This document shows positions 35,089 through 45,128 of a stretch of 64,000 nt of DNA, one piece after another. Within the stretch, counting starts at the first letter, position 1; each line of letters begins with the position of its first letter. This DNA comes from Dyadobacter fermentans (lineage in GTDB: Bacteria > Bacteroidota > Bacteroidia > Cytophagales > Spirosomataceae): NCBI RefSeq assembly GCF_019924045.1, contig NZ_JAHXBN010000012.1, forward strand, positions 282,264 through 346,263, written 5' to 3'. Below the pieces are notes generated by a model. The model saw nothing but the letters and a program-made list of their open reading frames with translations, did no database searches and was not told where the DNA came from. A program made the translations under genes and the position numbers.

Positions 35089-38000
35089 ATGATCCGTCCG
35101 CTGTTCCCGTTTATTTGTATTGCCTGGCTGATCGGAGCCTGTACTTCCCAAAAAGACGATCAAAAGCTGTTCGAACTGCTTTCTCCGGACGAAACCGGAG
35201 TCCATTTCAATAACCGGCTCCACGAGGATGACCAGCTCAACATTCTCACCTACGAGTATTTCTATAACGGCGGCGGGGTAGGCGCGGGCGATATCAACAA
35301 CGACGGCCTTACCGACTTGTTTTTTACGGGCAATATGACGGAGTGCAGGTTATATGTCAATAAAAGCAAGGATCAGCGAATTGAATTTGACGATATAACC
35401 GCAAAATCGGGCATTGAAATACCCGAAGGCTGGGCAAGGGGTGTGGCCCTGGTGGATATCAATGAGGACGGCTTCCTGGACATTTACGTTTGCCGTGCCG
35501 GGCCTGCACAGGCGGGCAAGCTATCGAACCTGCTCTTCATCAATCAGAAAAACAACACATTTAAGGAAGAAGCGAGCGCATACGGGCTGGATTACAGCGG
35601 TAACACTACCCAAGCCGCATTCTTTGATTACGACCACGACGGCGACCTGGATGCTTACCTCGTCACGAACGTGATGAATATGCGCGGGCCGAACAACATC
35701 CGCGCAAAAGTCAGCGACGGCTCCTCAGCCAATGCCGACCGCCTGTTCCGCAACAATGGAAACGGCACATTCACCGACGTTTCGAAGGCGTCGGGTATCC
35801 TGGAAGAGGGGTATGGGCTGGGTATTGCGGTTACCGATGTGAACAACGACGGCTGGCCGGATATCTACATTTCCAACGACTATGTGTCCAATGACCTGCT
35901 CTATATTAACCAGCAGAACGGGACATTTAAAAATGAAATCGCCGCCTATTTCAAGCATCAGAGCTACTCGGCCATGGGGAACGATGCTGCGGATATCGAT
36001 AACGACGGGCTTGTCGACTTCATTACCGTGGACATGCTGCCCGAAGACCCCGTTCGCCGTAAGAATATGTTCGGGCTGATGAACTACGACCGGCATTTGT
36101 CGGAATTGAGAATGGGTTATGAGCCGCAATTCATGCGGAATACATTGCAGCACAACGAAGGCAGGATTCCGGGGCAAAATCGGCCTGCATTCAGTGAAAT
36201 AGGGCGGTTTGCGGGTGTAGAAGCGACCGATTGGAGCTGGGGGGCATTGTTTGCCGACTACGACAACGACGGTTTCCGCGACCTGATGATCACTAACGGC
36301 TATCCCAAAGACATTACCAACCGCGATTTCGTGATTTACCGCATGGCCGAATACGAAATGCAAATGCGCTCGGGCAATGGCGATAACCGCAAGCTGGCCG
36401 AAGCATTGAAAAAAGTGGAAGGTGCCCATGTGCCCAACTACCTTTTTGCCAACAATCACGACCTGACATTCACCAACAAATCAGCCGATTGGGGCTTTGA
36501 TATTCCCTCATTTTCGAATGGGGCCGTTTATGCCGACCTCGACAATGACGGTGACCTGGATGTAGCGATGAACAACATCGACAGCGAAGCGTTTTTATAC
36601 GAAAACCATTCGGAACGGCAGCCCGACCGGCATTCATTGACAGTCAAACTGAAAGGTCCCGCACTGAACCGTGATGGTTTTGGAGCGAAAATCTGGCTCT
36701 GGACGACCAACGGCAAGCAGTATGCCGAGCATTCACCCTACCGCGGCTACCAGTCGACGACGGAACCGAACCGCGAGCATTTCGGCCTTGGTAAGACCGC
36801 GCAAGTTGACAGCCTGACGATCGTCTGGCCTGATTCCCGGATTCAGGTATTGAAGAATGTGAAAGCAGGTCAAATACTCGAACTAGATCACACAAAGGCA
36901 ACGGGTATCGCCCCTGCAAATGGTCCGGGCGCTAATGCCGCCGACCCTCTGTTTGCCGCATTGCAAGGCAGTGGCATTGATTTCCAGCATAAAGATGATC
37001 TTTACATCGATTTCAAAATACAGCCGCTGTTGCCCCATTTGCTATCCCAAAATGGTCCTGGCATTGCCGTGGCCGATGTGAATGGCGATGGCCTCGACGA
37101 TTTTTACGTGGGAGGGGCATTCAACCAGTCGGGCCGTGTTTTTATGCAGAACAAACACCAGCGCTTTACTTCGAAAGCACTGGTTGCCGGTCAGAAATAT
37201 GAGGAGGACATGGGCACGCTATTCTTCGATGCGGATGGGGATGGTGATCAGGATTTGTACGTAGTGAGCGGCAGTAATGAGTTTGAGTCCGGCTCCCGGT
37301 ATTACCAGGACAGGCTTTATACTAATGATGGGAAAGGAGACTTTAACTTAAGTGCAGGCGCTTTGCCCCCACTTTCGGCCAGCGGTTCCACGGTAAATGC
37401 GGCTGATTTCGATCGCGACGGCGACCTGGATCTTTTCGTAGGCGGCAGGCTTTCTCCCGGCGCGTATCCGATGCCTGGTGAAAGCTATTTGCTCCGCAAC
37501 GAGGGCGGCAAGTTTGTGGAAGTTACGCAGCAGATTTGCCCGGAAATCCAGAATATCGGCATGGTAACCACCGCATTGTGGACCGATTTCGACCGGGATG
37601 GCTGGGTGGACCTGATCGTTGCCGGTGAATGGATGCCTGTTGTTTTCTATAAAAATACGCAAGGTAAGCTGGTCGATGTAAGCACGCAGACGGGCCTGAA
37701 AAACACGACGGGCTGGTGGAATAGCATCGTTTCCGGCGACTTCGATGAGGACGGCGACACCGACTACGTGTTGGGCAATGTGGGCCTCAACGGTGAAGGA
37801 AAGCCTTCTGTCGACAAACCGTTGACATTACTGGCCAAGGATTTTGACAAAAGCGGAACGATGGATCCTGTAATAGCCCGTTACATCGGCGACGACTTGT
37901 ATCCTGTGCACCCGCGCGACGAAATGACAAGCCAGATGAATTTCCTCAAAAAGCGGTTCGTCTATTATGCCGATTATTCCAAAGCCAAAATCATCGACGT

Positions 38001-38625
38001 TTTCAAGCCGGAAGAGCTTAAAGATGCCCGCCAACTGGTTTGCGAGACTATGCAATCGGTGGTGCTTGAAAATAAAGGCGGTGGAAGGTTTGTATTGAAA
38101 TATCTGCCCCCGGCCGCCCAAATGGGCCCGGTTTATGGGTTACTAGCCGAAGATTTCGACCACGATGGTCATCTGGATTTGCTGCTGTCGGGCAATAGCC
38201 ATGCTACCGAATCAATCAGCGGACGGCTGGATGGATTGAACGGACTCCTTATGCTGGGCAACGGCAAAGGCGATTTTAAACCATTGACTGCGGCTCAGAG
38301 CGGTGTTTTCGTACCGGGCGACGCCAAGGGAATGGCACATTTGCGGTTGGCTAACGGCAGCTCGTTAGTGGTCGCCGCACAGAATAACGGCTCGCTATTG
38401 GCGTTTTCGACTGGTGCTGTTGAAAAAATGGTTTATATCAAACCCGCGTCGCTCGATGCGATGCTTGTAGCGACTTACAACGACGGCCGGACGAAGCATT
38501 TTGAATTAGCGTACGGATCAGGCTATTTATCGCAGTCGAGCCGCAATGTGGTGCTACTGCGGGACGGGTTGAAAAAGGTTGAATTAATCGACTTTCATGG
38601 GCGTTCGCGCGAGGTAGCATTTTAA
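35089..38625 (+). CDS. Large FG-GAP/VCBS-repeat lipoprotein with ASPIC/UnbV domain
   Basis: This 1178-residue surface lipoprotein has a short signal peptide with lipobox IGAC (Cys18). Many FG-GAP repeats follow, each with Ca-binding D-x-[ND]-x-D-G loops such as DINNDGLTDLFF, DYDHDGDLDAYL, DVNNDGWPDIY and DFDRDGWVDLIV. An ASPIC/UnbV domain lies near residues 515-600 (GFGAKIWLWTTNG ... EHFGLGKTAQVDSLTIVWPD), and a second propeller array follows. Such proteins often follow SusCD genes in Bacteroidota and are assumed to bind or process the substrate, but no catalytic residues are identifiable. It closes the sigma/FecR/SusCD locus. Confidence 0.9.
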   Translation: MIRPLFPFICIAWLIGACTSQKDDQKLFELLSPDETGVHFNNRLHEDDQLNILTYEYFYNGGGVGAGDINNDGLTDLFFTGNMTECRLYVNKSKDQRIEFDDITAKSGIEIPEGWARGVALVDINEDGFLDIYVCRAGPAQAGKLSNLLFINQKNNTFKEEASAYGLDYSGNTTQAAFFDYDHDGDLDAYLVTNVMNMRGPNNIRAKVSDGSSANADRLFRNNGNGTFTDVSKASGILEEGYGLGIAVTDVNNDGWPDIYISNDYVSNDLLYINQQNGTFKNEIAAYFKHQSYSAMGNDAADIDNDGLVDFITVDMLPEDPVRRKNMFGLMNYDRHLSELRMGYEPQFMRNTLQHNEGRIPGQNRPAFSEIGRFAGVEATDWSWGALFADYDNDGFRDLMITNGYPKDITNRDFVIYRMAEYEMQMRSGNGDNRKLAEALKKVEGAHVPNYLFANNHDLTFTNKSADWGFDIPSFSNGAVYADLDNDGDLDVAMNNIDSEAFLYENHSERQPDRHSLTVKLKGPALNRDGFGAKIWLWTTNGKQYAEHSPYRGYQSTTEPNREHFGLGKTAQVDSLTIVWPDSRIQVLKNVKAGQILELDHTKATGIAPANGPGANAADPLFAALQGSGIDFQHKDDLYIDFKIQPLLPHLLSQNGPGIAVADVNGDGLDDFYVGGAFNQSGRVFMQNKHQRFTSKALVAGQKYEEDMGTLFFDADGDGDQDLYVVSGSNEFESGSRYYQDRLYTNDGKGDFNLSAGALPPLSASGSTVNAADFDRDGDLDLFVGGRLSPGAYPMPGESYLLRNEGGKFVEVTQQICPEIQNIGMVTTALWTDFDRDGWVDLIVAGEWMPVVFYKNTQGKLVDVSTQTGLKNTTGWWNSIVSGDFDEDGDTDYVLGNVGLNGEGKPSVDKPLTLLAKDFDKSGTMDPVIARYIGDDLYPVHPRDEMTSQMNFLKKRFVYYADYSKAKIIDVFKPEELKDARQLVCETMQSVVLENKGGGRFVLKYLPPAAQMGPVYGLLAEDFDHDGHLDLLLSGNSHATESISGRLDGLNGLLMLGNGKGDFKPLTAAQSGVFVPGDAKGMAHLRLANGSSLVVAAQNNGSLLAFSTGAVEKMVYIKPASLDAMLVATYNDGRTKHFELAYGSGYLSQSSRNVVLLRDGLKKVELIDFHGRSREVAF

Positions 38626-38666
38626 CGACGCATAGCAGGCGAATAACAGCCTCATTTCAGCTGTTG

Positions 38667-38825
38667 TTACATGCCTGACGGCATTTTCGGCATCGATTAT
38701 GCCCTGCGATGCTACCAATATTACATGCCTAACGGCATTCATACGAGTCGTAAAATCGCGTAGCGATGTGATATGGGTAGCAAATACGCAGTAATGCAAA
38801 CCGTCGGAAATCCCGTCAGGGATGC
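38667..38825. repeat. Compound REP-like intergenic repeat
   Basis: It holds two near-identical TTACATGCCTrACGGCAT copies (38667-38684 and 38721-38738), each containing ATGCC/GGCAT arms. An inverted pair follows: GATGCTACCAATATTACAT (38708-38726) against ATGTGATATGGGTAGCA (38766-38782). A third hairpin, TCCCGTCAGGGA, is at 38811-38822. No gene lies between 38626 and 38865. Confidence 0.75.
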
Positions 38826-38865
38826 AACAACAACTAACTTTTGCGAAAAACGTCACCCAGCATCT

Positions 38866-40305
38866 CTACCAGACAAACGTCCCCACCGACCCCGCTTTTA
38901 AGCTCGTTACCACGAAATTCCCGCCATCCTGAATCGTAAATTTCTTTTCCGCGTCGGAATCGTTCATGACGATGAGTACCTTCTTGCCGTCAGGTCTCAG
39001 AAACGCCACGTTCAGCATTTGCTCGTCGGGGCTTCTCCCGATCGTCGCATTTGTACCCGAGTCGATCCGTACCGAACCAGGCAGTACGAATTTGGAGGCA
39101 TGCGCCACCACATAGTACGCCGCATTGCGCGTGACATTGTCGCCGTCGATAGTAACGCCGCCCAGGCAGCGGTCGCAGCCGCCGCGGTCGGTAAAGGGGC
39201 GGTTTTGCGGGTTGCTGGTGAGGTTCCATTCCAGCACGGTGCGCGCCCAGTTGCGTGTGGCGCCGATGGTAAGATTTTTAATATGGTTCGGAAAGTCTTT
39301 TTCAAAATTACCCGGTGCACCCATCCATTGCTCGGTGAAATACAGGTGCCTGTCGGGGTGCGCGTCGTGGACTTTCGATAAGGCGTCGATGGTGCCGCCG
39401 TAAAGGTGGAAAGCTGAGCCATTCACATACTTCTTGGCTTCCGGGTCGTCGAGGATCGTGATCGGGTACTCGGGTTTATCAGCATTATGGTCGTAAACGA
39501 TGATTTTGGTGGAGATTTTGGCCTTTTCAAATGCAGGTCCCAAATGGTTCTTCACGAAAACTGCCTGATCCTTTGCGAGCATCAGCAAACTGGGGTTGTT
39601 GCCCGGATGTAAAGGCTCGTTTTGCGCGGTAACAGCATCGATACGGATGCCTTCTTTTTGCATATCCTGAATGTACCGCACAAAATACCGGGCATAGGCG
39701 TCGTACCATTCGGGTTTAAGGCTGCCTCCTCGTGTATCGCCGTTGTCCTTCATCCATACTGGTGGAGACCAGGGGGAGCCGAGGATTTTGAGTTTCGGGT
39801 TAATCGCTAATATCTCTTTCAAAACGGGGATCACATCGTTGCGGTCGGGGCCGAGATCGAAATGCTGCATTTCCGGGTCGGTTTGGCCCTGGGGAATGTC
39901 ATCGTAGGAAAATACCTTCTCATTCAGGTCGGAGGCGCCGATGCTCACACGCAGGTAAGCCATGCCTATTCCATTTCCGGCTGTTGAAAAAAGCTCTTTC
40001 AACAATGCGGCGCGGGCACTTTCGCTCATGCCCATTAAATGCTGTGCACTGCCGCCGGTGAGCGTAAACCCGAAACCGTCGATTTCCTGAAACTTCTTTT
40101 TTGTATTGATACTGACGACCGGCACTTCGATAGCGGTGTTCTTGCCCAGCTTTTGAACTGGCAGCGCGGGCTGCTGCCGAAACAGCGCCGATTTATCCAG
40201 ATTCGTGAGCCAGAAATCGACCTTTTTCGACTGCGCGAAAGCTACCAGGCCGGTTAGGAGGTAAATGCTCAGCAACAATGCAGGTTTAGGATTGAAGAAT
40301 TTCAT
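38866..40305 (-). CDS. Glycoside hydrolase family 30 enzyme (glucosylceramidase-like)
   Basis: This 479-residue secreted enzyme has a signal peptide (1-24, ending VAFAQ), a GH30 TIM-barrel and a C-terminal beta-sandwich. The acid/base is Glu230 in VTAQNEPLHPG and the nucleophile is Glu325 in YFTEQWMG. Both are the canonical GH30 sites, and EIDGFGFTLTGGSAQ is the family N-terminal strand. The family includes beta-glucosylceramidases and beta-1,6-glucanases, so a beta-1,6-glucan or similar substrate is plausible. It is divergent from the propeller-LuxR regulator. The CTACATTACTAC site sits between them and also upstream of the nearby susCD pair. Confidence 0.93.
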   Translation of the reverse strand: MKFFNPKPALLLSIYLLTGLVAFAQSKKVDFWLTNLDKSALFRQQPALPVQKLGKNTAIEVPVVSINTKKKFQEIDGFGFTLTGGSAQHLMGMSESARAALLKELFSTAGNGIGMAYLRVSIGASDLNEKVFSYDDIPQGQTDPEMQHFDLGPDRNDVIPVLKEILAINPKLKILGSPWSPPVWMKDNGDTRGGSLKPEWYDAYARYFVRYIQDMQKEGIRIDAVTAQNEPLHPGNNPSLLMLAKDQAVFVKNHLGPAFEKAKISTKIIVYDHNADKPEYPITILDDPEAKKYVNGSAFHLYGGTIDALSKVHDAHPDRHLYFTEQWMGAPGNFEKDFPNHIKNLTIGATRNWARTVLEWNLTSNPQNRPFTDRGGCDRCLGGVTIDGDNVTRNAAYYVVAHASKFVLPGSVRIDSGTNATIGRSPDEQMLNVAFLRPDGKKVLIVMNDSDAEKKFTIQDGGNFVVTSLKAGSVGTFVW

Positions 40306-40512
40306 GCTTTTAAGTTTAGAATTTATGAGCGGTCCGCCGCTGCGGTTTAAAGTCTATGAGTTTAAAGTTCAGAAGTTCGTCGAGACGGGCTAGTGCACCT
40401 TCGGCTCATGAGCCCGGAGCTCTGAACTCGTATTGAAATACACTGAAAATAATGTAATATATTGCGAGTTCAAATGTAAGGCAACCTGCACAACAATGCG
40501 CATCGGGAGCTA

Positions 40513-40524
40513 CTACATTACTAC
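40513..40524. promoter_or_regulatory. Shared site CTACATTACTAC between GH30 and its regulator
   Basis: The 12-mer here is identical to those at 48367-48378 and 48421-48432 upstream of susC. The 307-bp divergent region has no gene. A nearby element ATATTGCGAGTTCAAATG (40459-40476) resembles the ATATTGC...AAATG found at 48382-48400. It is likely a regulator-binding site, assigned by inference. Confidence 0.6.
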
Positions 40525-40612
40525 AACAACCTGACAAAAATTGCGAAACAGATACCCTGGCGCGGTTCTCCACTACGTCAATCCTCACATCGGTGTACTG
40601 CAATGCCGGAAT

Positions 40613-43540
40613 ATGACATGCATAGCGAGCCTGCTTTTTCTTTTGCTGTTTATTCCGCAGCTGCACGCTCAGAATACCATCGGCTTGCCCGAAGTGGTTA
40701 ACTATTCCAAGCAAACTTACCATGCCGGAACCCAGAACTGGGCGATCCGCCAGGGCCGGAACGGCATGATGTATTTTGCCAACAACGAGGGCCTGCTCAC
40801 TTTCGACGGCATTTACTGGCGGACCTACCCACTACCCAACAAAACCAAGGTGCGTTCACTGGAAATCGGCGCGGATAACCGCATTTACATCGGGGGTGAA
40901 AACGAATTCGGCTACTTTACGCCCGATCAGCGCGGGGTCTTGCATTACGTGTCGCTGCGCAACCTCGTACACGAGCGCGACCGTGGTTTTGCTGATATCT
41001 GGAATGTGGCCGTGCTCAACGGAAGTGTGTTCTTTAGAGCGAGTAACCGCATTTTTGTATATGAAGACAATGCGGTGAGCGTATTCAACGGTGGTTCGCA
41101 CTGGCGCTTCCTGGGTGTTTGTAATGGCATTACCGTGGCGCAGGATGCGGCCAGCGGTTTGTTGCGGTATGACAATGGGCGCTGGATTCCCTGGATCACA
41201 ACGGGTGAGCTGCCTTCCGAATACCTTACTACCGGCTTGCTGCCTGTGGATAAGGCAACATCGCTCCTCGTGACGATGGACGCAGGCCTCTTCCGGCTTA
41301 CCGGCGATCGGGCAACACGCTTGCAATCCGCTTTTATCGATCAGGTTAAAGGCGAGCGGATATATGCGGCTACGCGCGTAAACGACAAGCTGATAGCGCT
41401 TGCGACGAGCCTGGGCGGCTGTTACATCGTCACCAACGAGGGCGAGTTTGTGCACCGCTTCGCCCGGGCGGACGGTTTACAGAACAATAATGTGCTGAGC
41501 GTTTTCCGTGATCAGGACAAAAACCTGTGGCTGGGGCTCGATAATGGGATTGACTTCATTGCTTATGACAACGCCATTAAAACCATGTACCCCGCCGCGA
41601 CCAAAGACGAAGCGGGGTATGTCTCGGTGATTTATAAAGGCAAGCTTTATGTGGGCACTTCCAACGGGTTGTATTCGGTGCCGGTGGGAGAGTTCACCGA
41701 CCTCAGCTACGTCAAGGGCACATTTACTTACGTAGCGCATTCACGTGGACAGGTTTGGGGGCTTTCCGAGATTAACGGGCGGCTGCTAATGGCGCACCAC
41801 GAGGGTATTTTCGAGGTGGAGGGTAACCAGGCCCGGCCGATCGAAAAGCGAAATGGCTTCTGGGGCTTTTTGCCGCTGTCGCGGATCTACCCGGTGAAAA
41901 AGGTAGCAGTGGGGAATTATAACGGGATCAATTTCCTGGAATATGAAGGGAACACATTCCGGTCTTCAGGTGCTGTTGCGGGTTTTGACGTCGCTTCCCG
42001 CTTCCTGTGTACGGATGCGCGTGAGGAAAACGTGATCTGGACTTCGCACCCTTACCGTGGAGTGTACAGGGTAACGTTGTCGGATGACGGGAAATCGCAG
42101 GCGCGCCTGTACACACACAAGGACGGACTACCGCTTTCGCTGAACAACAATTACATATATAAGGTCAAAAACAAGATCCTCGTCGCTACGGAGAAGGGTA
42201 TTTACGAATACAATGCAGCTACGGACCGGTTCTCGGCCTCGGCCTATTATAATGGTATTTTTCAGAACCTCGGCGTGCGCTATCTGAAAGAAGATCAGGC
42301 TGGTAACGTCTGGTTTGTACGTGGTAAGGAACTGGGTGTGGTGGACATAAGTACCGGTAGCCCGAAAATCATTTTCCTTCCCGAGATCAATCACAAAATG
42401 GTCTCCGGTTTCGAATACATACATCCTTTAAATGAAGAAAATATCCTCATAGGCGGTGAGAAGGGGATTTATCATATCAATTACAAGAAATATAAGCAGA
42501 ACAAGAGCCATATCAGCGTGCAGATCAGCGCAATGCGTTCGTTCGGTACGGATTCGCTGCTCTTTGGCGGATATTTCGGTGAAGTGAATGAGCTGAAAAG
42601 GCAATCCGACGACCAGGTACCCCACGTGGCAAATCGCTTGAATTCAGTGGGATTTGAGTTTTCATCCACGTTGTTCAGCCAGCAATCCAGCATTGAATAT
42701 GCTTATTTCCTGGAAGGTTTTGACAGCAACTGGTCCAGTTGGTCGGCGCGAAGCTCGAAGGAATACACGCATTTGCCTCCGGGGCATTACACATTTAAAG
42801 TGAAGGCGCGGAATAACTTCGGCAGTGAATCCGAAATAGCCGGTTACTCGTTTGTGATCCTGCCGCCGTGGTACCAGACGATCTGGGCATACCTCGGCTA
42901 TGGACTGCTGGTACTCGGTTTGGCGTGGCTGTTTTATAAATGGCAGGAAAAACGCTTCCTGCAACAGCAGCAGAAGCATTTGGAAGAGCAAAAGCGGCTG
43001 CAATACCTGCACCAATTGGAACTTGAAAAGAACGAAAAGGAGATCATTAAACTCAAAAACGAGAAGCTGGAAGCCGAAATCCTCCATAAAAACACCGATC
43101 TGGCAACCTCGGCCATGCATTTGGTGCAAAAGGCGGAGCTGCTTTCCAAACTCAAAACGGATCTGGTTAAAATAACCAAAAGTGCTGAGGATGATAAGAT
43201 TAACGACGACCTGAAAAAGATGATCAAGGTCGTGGGCGACGAAAATAAGGTGGATAAGGACTGGGGCCAGTTCTCCAAGCATTTCGATAGCGTCCACAGC
43301 AACTTTCTCATTGCATTGAAAGAGAAATATCCGAACCTGACGGCTAATGAGTTGAAAATGAGCGCGTACCTGCGCATGAACCTGTCCAGTAAGGAAATCG
43401 CGCAGCTGATGAACATTTCGCTGAGAGGGGTGGAGGTGGGGCGCTACCGCTTGCGCAAGAAGTTACAACTGCCCACCGAGGTGAACATGTTCAACTTCTT
43501 TCTCGGGTTTCATATCGACGAGTCAAAAGAAAAGGCTTAG
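40613..43540 (+). CDS. Propeller-Y_Y_Y membrane sensor with LuxR-type DNA-binding domain
   Basis: This 975-residue regulator has a signal peptide (1-20, ending LHAQN), two-component-regulator propeller repeats, a Y_Y_Y domain (about 670-745), one membrane helix near residue 754-775 (AYLGYGLLVLGLAWLFY), a long coiled coil, and a C-terminal LuxR/GerE-type helix-turn-helix (LTANELKMSAYLRMNLSSKEIAQLMNISLRGVEVGRYRLRKKL). It lacks kinase and receiver domains, so it likely binds DNA directly from the membrane. Start 40613 gives the signal peptide. It sits between GH30 and a susCD pair that share the CTACATTACTAC site, and likely controls both. Confidence 0.93.
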   Translation: MTCIASLLFLLLFIPQLHAQNTIGLPEVVNYSKQTYHAGTQNWAIRQGRNGMMYFANNEGLLTFDGIYWRTYPLPNKTKVRSLEIGADNRIYIGGENEFGYFTPDQRGVLHYVSLRNLVHERDRGFADIWNVAVLNGSVFFRASNRIFVYEDNAVSVFNGGSHWRFLGVCNGITVAQDAASGLLRYDNGRWIPWITTGELPSEYLTTGLLPVDKATSLLVTMDAGLFRLTGDRATRLQSAFIDQVKGERIYAATRVNDKLIALATSLGGCYIVTNEGEFVHRFARADGLQNNNVLSVFRDQDKNLWLGLDNGIDFIAYDNAIKTMYPAATKDEAGYVSVIYKGKLYVGTSNGLYSVPVGEFTDLSYVKGTFTYVAHSRGQVWGLSEINGRLLMAHHEGIFEVEGNQARPIEKRNGFWGFLPLSRIYPVKKVAVGNYNGINFLEYEGNTFRSSGAVAGFDVASRFLCTDAREENVIWTSHPYRGVYRVTLSDDGKSQARLYTHKDGLPLSLNNNYIYKVKNKILVATEKGIYEYNAATDRFSASAYYNGIFQNLGVRYLKEDQAGNVWFVRGKELGVVDISTGSPKIIFLPEINHKMVSGFEYIHPLNEENILIGGEKGIYHINYKKYKQNKSHISVQISAMRSFGTDSLLFGGYFGEVNELKRQSDDQVPHVANRLNSVGFEFSSTLFSQQSSIEYAYFLEGFDSNWSSWSARSSKEYTHLPPGHYTFKVKARNNFGSESEIAGYSFVILPPWYQTIWAYLGYGLLVLGLAWLFYKWQEKRFLQQQQKHLEEQKRLQYLHQLELEKNEKEIIKLKNEKLEAEILHKNTDLATSAMHLVQKAELLSKLKTDLVKITKSAEDDKINDDLKKMIKVVGDENKVDKDWGQFSKHFDSVHSNFLIALKEKYPNLTANELKMSAYLRMNLSSKEIAQLMNISLRGVEVGRYRLRKKLQLPTEVNMFNFFLGFHIDESKEKA

Positions 43541-43560
43541 AGCAATGCTCCAAGCCTTTC
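43531..43560. terminator. Bidirectional terminator between regulator and susD
   Basis: AAAGGCTT and AAGCCTTT flank an inner hairpin (AGAGCAATGCTCC) and end in T-rich sequence. It overlaps the stop codon of the regulator and serves both convergent genes. Confidence 0.65.
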
Positions 43561-43580
43561 TGATCTGGGTATGGAACTTG

Positions 43581-45110
43581 CTACCTTGTTCCGCCCCATT
43601 CTTTACTCTGCTCGATTTTCGTGTTTTCCAGTTCCAGCAAAGGAATCGGAAGAATTTCATGCTTGCCGGCTACGAAGCCTTTTGAGCCCAGCACGGCGGG
43701 AGCATCGCCCCAGCGCACGAGGTCCATCCAGCGGTGGCCTTCGCCCGCGAGTTCGAGGCGGCGTTCTTTTTTAATGTTTTCAAACGTGGCAGCCACCGGT
43801 TTCAGGCCTACCCGCGCGCGTACCGCATTCAGGAGCGCAGCTGCACGTGTGAGGTCACCCGCGCCGCGTACTAGTGCTTCGGCTTCCAGCAAATAGGTGT
43901 CGGCCAGGCGGGTATCGTACATATTCTGCGGAAAGTTGAGCTCGGGGGCGCCGGCACCTGTCCAGCGGTCGGATTGGCGTCCCGCGAATTTTTCGAGGAA
44001 ATAGCCCGTATTCATATAGCCTTTCTCATAACTCACAGCGCCCGCTTTTTCGAGGCTGTCGAGGTTGGCGATGGTTGCTTTGTAACGCGGATCGAAGTGG
44101 ATCGCTTCGAATAGCGACGGCGTGACAGGCAGGAAGCTCCATCCGGAAACATAGTCCGGTGCTGCATCCGACTTGCGGTTATAGCCGCGCGGGCCGGTAA
44201 TGATGTTCATCACATTACCCTCGGTACACGACACGCAGCTCCATCCTCCGGCAGAGGTGTTGGTATATGAAAGCTCAAAAATGGATTCGCTGTTGAACTT
44301 GTTCTTGGTCTTGAACAGGTCGCCGAAATTGTCGAGCAGCTTATAGCCGTAGGTATTGTTACCGCCCGGCGTGCCGTTCACCTTCGCCAGTTCCTGCGCA
44401 GCCTGCGCGAATTTGTTTTGATACAAATACACTTTGCCCAAAATTGCATGCGCAGCGCCTTGTCCTACACGCCCGCCTTCCGTTGCCACATTGATGGTAA
44501 CCGGCAGATCGGCGATAGCTTCCGACAAATCCTTTTCGATTTGTGCATAAACTTCCGCAGGGGTCGCTTGCAGCACATCGTACATTTCCTGGGTTGAAAT
44601 GGTACGGGTGAAAAGCGGCACATTCTTGAACAACCGTACGAGCTCGAAGTAGAAATACCCACGCAGGAACTTCGCTTCGGCGGTGTAGCGCTTTTTCAGG
44701 GGCTCATCCATCGGTACCCCAGGGAGTTTTTCGAGAATGGCATTCGTGCGGAACACGCCCGAGAAGCCTTTTCTCCATAGTTCTCCCTGTGGTCCGGTGG
44801 TCGGGTTTAGGGTATAGTTGGAAATGACCTGAAAATCCATGATATCGCTCGGACCGCCGCCGCCCGCGTAGTGGTCGTCGGAAGCTGCATTCATGGTAGC
44901 GATCGTGGAAACGTAGCCGTTACCCTGCCAGCCCACCACGTCGTAAGCCGCCACAAGGCCGTTGAATGCCTCTTCCTGGTTGCGGTAATAGTTCGCTTCG
45001 AGGTTCAGCCCTTTGGGTTTCACGTCGAGGAAGCTGTCGGAGCAGGACATGAGCTGCAAGCCGGCGGTAAAGGCCAGGGCAGTCACGAATTTGTTATATT
45101 TCAATTTCAT
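43581..45110 (-). CDS. RagB/SusD-family nutrient-binding lipoprotein
   Basis: This protein of 509 residues starts MKLKYNKFVTALAFTAGLQLMSC (lipobox MSC, Cys23) then SDSFLDVKPKGLNLEANYYRNQEEAFNG, the SusD start. Near the C terminus are RLADTYLLEAEALVRGAG and the KKERRLELAGEGHRWMDLVRWGD signature. It is 18 bp downstream of susC on the minus strand. An alternative start six codons earlier abuts the susC stop. With the GH30 enzyme it probably forms a beta-glucan-type utilisation locus. Confidence 0.95.
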   Translation of the reverse strand: MKLKYNKFVTALAFTAGLQLMSCSDSFLDVKPKGLNLEANYYRNQEEAFNGLVAAYDVVGWQGNGYVSTIATMNAASDDHYAGGGGPSDIMDFQVISNYTLNPTTGPQGELWRKGFSGVFRTNAILEKLPGVPMDEPLKKRYTAEAKFLRGYFYFELVRLFKNVPLFTRTISTQEMYDVLQATPAEVYAQIEKDLSEAIADLPVTINVATEGGRVGQGAAHAILGKVYLYQNKFAQAAQELAKVNGTPGGNNTYGYKLLDNFGDLFKTKNKFNSESIFELSYTNTSAGGWSCVSCTEGNVMNIITGPRGYNRKSDAAPDYVSGWSFLPVTPSLFEAIHFDPRYKATIANLDSLEKAGAVSYEKGYMNTGYFLEKFAGRQSDRWTGAGAPELNFPQNMYDTRLADTYLLEAEALVRGAGDLTRAAALLNAVRARVGLKPVAATFENIKKERRLELAGEGHRWMDLVRWGDAPAVLGSKGFVAGKHEILPIPLLELENTKIEQSKEWGGTR

Positions 45111-45128
45111 TTTATTCGTATTAATCAA

